A DNA stretch of 44,132 bases from Comamonadaceae bacterium (GTDB lineage Bacteria > Pseudomonadota > Gammaproteobacteria > Burkholderiales > Burkholderiaceae_C): the NCBI GenBank assembly GCA_947479935.1, contig CANKBG010000020.1, forward strand, positions 1 through 44,132. The letters run 5' to 3'. Shown piece by piece: positions 42,202-44,132 of the stretch (within the stretch, counting starts at the first letter, position 1; each line of letters opens with the position of its first letter). The notes under the pieces were generated by a model that searched no databases, was not told the origin of the DNA, and saw only the letters and a program-made list of their open reading frames with translations. The translations under genes were made by a program, and so were the position numbers.

Positions 42202-43419
42202 TTAAAAAGCTTCAATGCCTAAAATGCTTGCCGCCTTCAAGGCCACAGCGCGAACTTCTGCAGCATTTGCACCCGTGACATTGAGGTGCCCCATCTTGCG
42301 CGCTTTGCGCGCTTCAGTTTTGCCATACAAATGCAAATGCGTTCCTGGCAATGCCAGAACCGCAGGCCAATCTGGCAAACGCATGGTGCCCTTGGTATCA
42401 AACCAGACATCGCCTAATAAATTGAGCATGACGGCAGGGCTGTGCTGTCGGGGTTGCGTCATAGGCAAACCGGCTAGCGTACGAACTTGCAAATCAAATT
42501 GTGATTGGTCGCACGCATCTAGAGTGTAGTGACCACTGTTGTGCGGGCGCGGCGCCATTTCATTCACCACCATGCTGTCATCTTGCAACACAAAGAATTC
42601 CACGCACAACACGCCCACATAATTTACGCCTTCTGCAATAGCGCGCGCAGCAGACACCGATTGTTGTTGGATTGCTTCAGTCAGATGACCTGCATAAACT
42701 TCAGTCACCACCAAAATGCCATCGCGGTGCAAATTGCGTTGCACTGGAAAGTGGACCATCTGCCCATCGCGGCCACGTGCCAAAATGACCGAGCACTCTA
42801 ACTTCAAGGGCAGCATCTTTTCCAAGACACAAGGTACTTGTTTTAATTCTTGCCAAGCATCACGCAACGCTGCAGCATCTTTCACGCGCACTTGGCCCTT
42901 GCCGTCATAGCCCATGCGAGCCGTTTTCAAAATACCAGGCAGCAAATCTTTCGATATGGCGTCTTCTAACTGCACATCAGATTCGATCACTGCATAAGGC
43001 GCACAGGGCACACCGCATTTCACAAAGTGCGCTTTTTCTGCAGCACGGTCTTGTGCAATGGCCACCGCATCGGCGCCGGGCGACACAGGCCGCAGTTTGG
43101 CCAATTCACGCAGTGCGGGTGCTGGCACATTTTCAAATTCGGTGGTGATGGCGGCACTGCAAGCCGCCAATTCTTTCAACCCAATTGGATCGGTGTAATC
43201 GGTTTGAATGTGGCGATGGCTGACACGGCCCGCAGGGCTTTGTGCATCGGGGTCTAGCACCGCTGTCAAGTAACCCATGGTTTGCGCGGCGTGCACAAAC
43301 ATGCGGCCCAACTGCCCACCGCCCATGACGCCCAAGGTGAGGGGCTCTGGGTGAGAAGCTGCTTTAGAGTCGGCACGGCCGCCTGGCAACAAAGTCACTG
43401 AATTTGTCATGCCCGTCAT
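42202..43419 (-). CDS. purK: 5-(carboxyamino)imidazole ribonucleotide synthase
   Basis: ATP-grasp enzyme of purine synthesis that makes N5-CAIR from AIR, bicarbonate and ATP. The 405-residue protein begins with a short variable tail, then [17 protein letters not shown] (core GGGQLGRM). The middle carries [17 protein letters not shown] (glycine loop) and [15 protein letters not shown], the family signature. The start codon at 43419 overlaps the purE stop by ATGA, so translation is coupled. A second ATG three codons later is possible. Confidence 0.96.
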   Translation of the reverse strand: MTGMTNSVTLLPGGRADSKAASHPEPLTLGVMGGGQLGRMFVHAAQTMGYLTAVLDPDAQSPAGRVSHRHIQTDYTDPIGLKELAACSAAITTEFENVPAPALRELAKLRPVSPGADAVAIAQDRAAEKAHFVKCGVPCAPYAVIESDVQLEDAISKDLLPGILKTARMGYDGKGQVRVKDAAALRDAWQELKQVPCVLEKMLPLKLECSVILARGRDGQMVHFPVQRNLHRDGILVVTEVYAGHLTEAIQQQSVSAARAIAEGVNYVGVLCVEFFVLQDDSMVVNEMAPRPHNSGHYTLDACDQSQFDLQVRTLAGLPMTQPRQHSPAVMLNLLGDVWFDTKGTMRLPDWPAVLALPGTHLHLYGKTEARKARKMGHLNVTGANAAEVRAVALKAASILGIEAF

Positions 43420-43934
43420 GCACCGCTTACGGGTGGCAGCGTCATAGCTTGCGCCGCAGCCGTTTGATCTTTTCTGAAGACTTCAAGTTTTGCTTGCAAA
43501 GCAGGATTGTTTTGCGCCAACAGGGCCACCGCAAACAAAGCCGCATTGGCCGCGCCCGCTGCACCAATGGCAAATGTGGCCACGGGAATGCCTTTGGGCA
43601 TTTGCACAATGCTGTGCAAAGAATCGACGCCTTGCAAATGTTTGCTGGCCACAGGCACGCCCAACACAGGAACCACCGTTTTAGCCGCTAACATGCCTGG
43701 CAAATGCGCCGCACCGCCCGCACCGGCAATAATGGCGAACAAGCCGCGTTTTAGGGCTGTTTCGGCATAAGTGAACATTTCGTCAGGCATTCTGTGGGCA
43801 GAAACCACTTTGGCTTCGTGATCGATGCCAAACTGTTGGAGAATCTGGACTGCGTGTTGCATCGTGTCCCAGTCAGAACTGGATCCCATGACCACGCCAA
43901 TGCGTGTTTTGGCTTTGGATGCTGTGTTTGGCAT
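43416..43934 (-). CDS. purE: N5-CAIR mutase, purE class I
   Basis: Converts N5-CAIR to CAIR. With the ATG at 43934 it has 172 residues. [13 protein letters not shown] is the nucleotide-binding start, and [13 protein letters not shown] carries the conserved His. [14 protein letters not shown] completes the signature. A TTG thirteen codons upstream would give a longer form; the ATG was chosen although its Shine-Dalgarno is weak. The promoter region holds a perfect 20-bp palindrome. Confidence 0.95.
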   Translation of the reverse strand: MPNTASKAKTRIGVVMGSSSDWDTMQHAVQILQQFGIDHEAKVVSAHRMPDEMFTYAETALKRGLFAIIAGAGGAAHLPGMLAAKTVVPVLGVPVASKHLQGVDSLHSIVQMPKGIPVATFAIGAAGAANAALFAVALLAQNNPALQAKLEVFRKDQTAAAQAMTLPPVSGA

Positions 43935-43968
43935 GTTTGGCTTTAATGAAGCGTTAAAGAAAAATTGT

Positions 43969-43988
43969 TTCAACTGAATTCAGTTGAA
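43969..43988. promoter_or_regulatory. Perfect 20-bp palindrome between purE and thioredoxin gene
   Basis: The half-site TTCAACTGAA at 43969-43978 is followed directly by its complement TTCAGTTGAA at 43979-43988, without a spacer. It sits 34 bp from the purE start and 39 bp from the divergent thioredoxin-like start. It is not the E. coli PurR box. It is well placed as an operator for one or both genes. The 93-bp divergent region holds no gene. Confidence 0.55.
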
Positions 43989-44027
43989 TCCTTGAATTTT
44001 AAGGTTTAGGCCATAGGTCTGGTAAAT

Positions 44028-44132
44028 ATGATTGATGTCACCGTAGAAACATTTGAAACCGAGGTCATTGCGGCCTCCATGACCACCCCTGTGTTGGTCG
44101 ACTTTTGGGCCCCTTGGTGTGGCCCCTGCAAA
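44028..44132 (+). CDS. CnoX/YbbN-like thioredoxin-domain protein (3' part beyond the window)
   Basis: Only the first 35 codons are present. The frame starts [20 protein letters not shown] and continues [15 protein letters not shown] to the window edge. The redox motif WCGPC is at residues 30-34. The N-terminus fits the YbbN/CnoX-type thioredoxin, which has a TPR domain C-terminal to the thioredoxin fold and acts as a chaperedoxin, better than classical TrxA. The C-terminus that would decide this lies outside. It is divergent from purE. Confidence 0.8.
   Translation, partial: MIDVTVETFETEVIAASMTTPVLVDFWAPWCGPCK

Noticed and set aside
1..44132. Mobile elements, prophage, CRISPR, toxin-antitoxin or defence genes
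   Set aside because: No transposase, integrase, phage gene, regular repeat array or toxin-antitoxin pair was seen. The gene content is core-like throughout.

Overview
This window looks like chromosomal core from a betaproteobacterium of the order Burkholderiales, most likely family Comamonadaceae (a Limnohabitans- or Rhodoferax-like freshwater lineage). The inference rests on the betaproteobacterial type of GshA, the leuS-lptE-holA and bamE/fur arrangements, an hpf-ptsN-hprK cluster, the HiPIP and Bug-type binding protein, and a moderate G+C content. No species can be named from sequence alone. I saw no rRNA, tRNA, CRISPR array, transposase or phage gene. Coding density is very high and no gene-free gap exceeds about 255 bp.

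Layout. 0.1-6.6 kb (minus): gshA and proA lie at the end of a run headed by a likely catabolic operon. That operon contains a Bug/TctC binding protein, a LeuC/LeuD-like hydratase pair and an isocitrate-lyase-superfamily C-C lyase. The combination resembles the dimethylmaleate hydratase/2,3-dimethylmalate lyase module. 6.7-13.6 kb (minus): housekeeping run bamE-dapB-exbB-exbD-leuS-lptE-holA. fur is divergent from bamE. 14.2-16.1 kb (minus): hpf-ptsN-hprK. 16.3-20 kb: an MFS exporter, divergent from a patatin-like phospholipase that is followed by corA. corA has a strikingly structured 5' leader. 20-23.6 kb (minus): a lytic transglycosylase, a fused remnant of pntA and pntB, fadD, and mtnN. 23.6-28.8 kb: mnmA (plus), then ssb and an SDR-tcuA-tcuB tricarballylate-type cluster (minus). 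29-33.4 kb: a HiPIP, uvrA, and pyrF convergent to uvrA. 33.4-37.4 kb: a DMT transporter (plus), convergent with the minus-strand run DMT transporter-tsaB-rimI-udg4. 37.5-41.1 kb (plus): dacB (PBP4), then an SGNH lipoprotein with an OmpW porin. 41.1-44.1 kb: tsaC and purEK (minus), and the start of a CnoX-like thioredoxin (plus, cut by the window edge).

Functional threads. Carboxylic-acid scavenging is represented twice: the Bug/hydratase/lyase operon and the tcuAB cluster. Two t6A genes (tsaB, tsaC) and the tRNA thiolase mnmA are present. Envelope biogenesis is represented by bamE, lptE, exbBD/tolQR, dacB, the transglycosylase and ompW.

The most interesting signals are: (1) the alkylmalate-type operon with its own promoter and an upstream dyad; (2) the corA leader, which can fold into two helical domains, the second masking the corA start region; (3) a recurrent -10-like hexamer lying 6-8 nt before start codons that lack a Shine-Dalgarno, suggesting widespread leaderless transcripts; (4) the pntA/pntB fusion remnant; (5) an SDR without its catalytic tyrosine and a family-4 UDG without its motif-2 histidine; and (6) several unexplained dyads, including a perfect 20-bp palindrome between purE and the thioredoxin gene. 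All functional statements come from motif recognition by eye; no database search was run.
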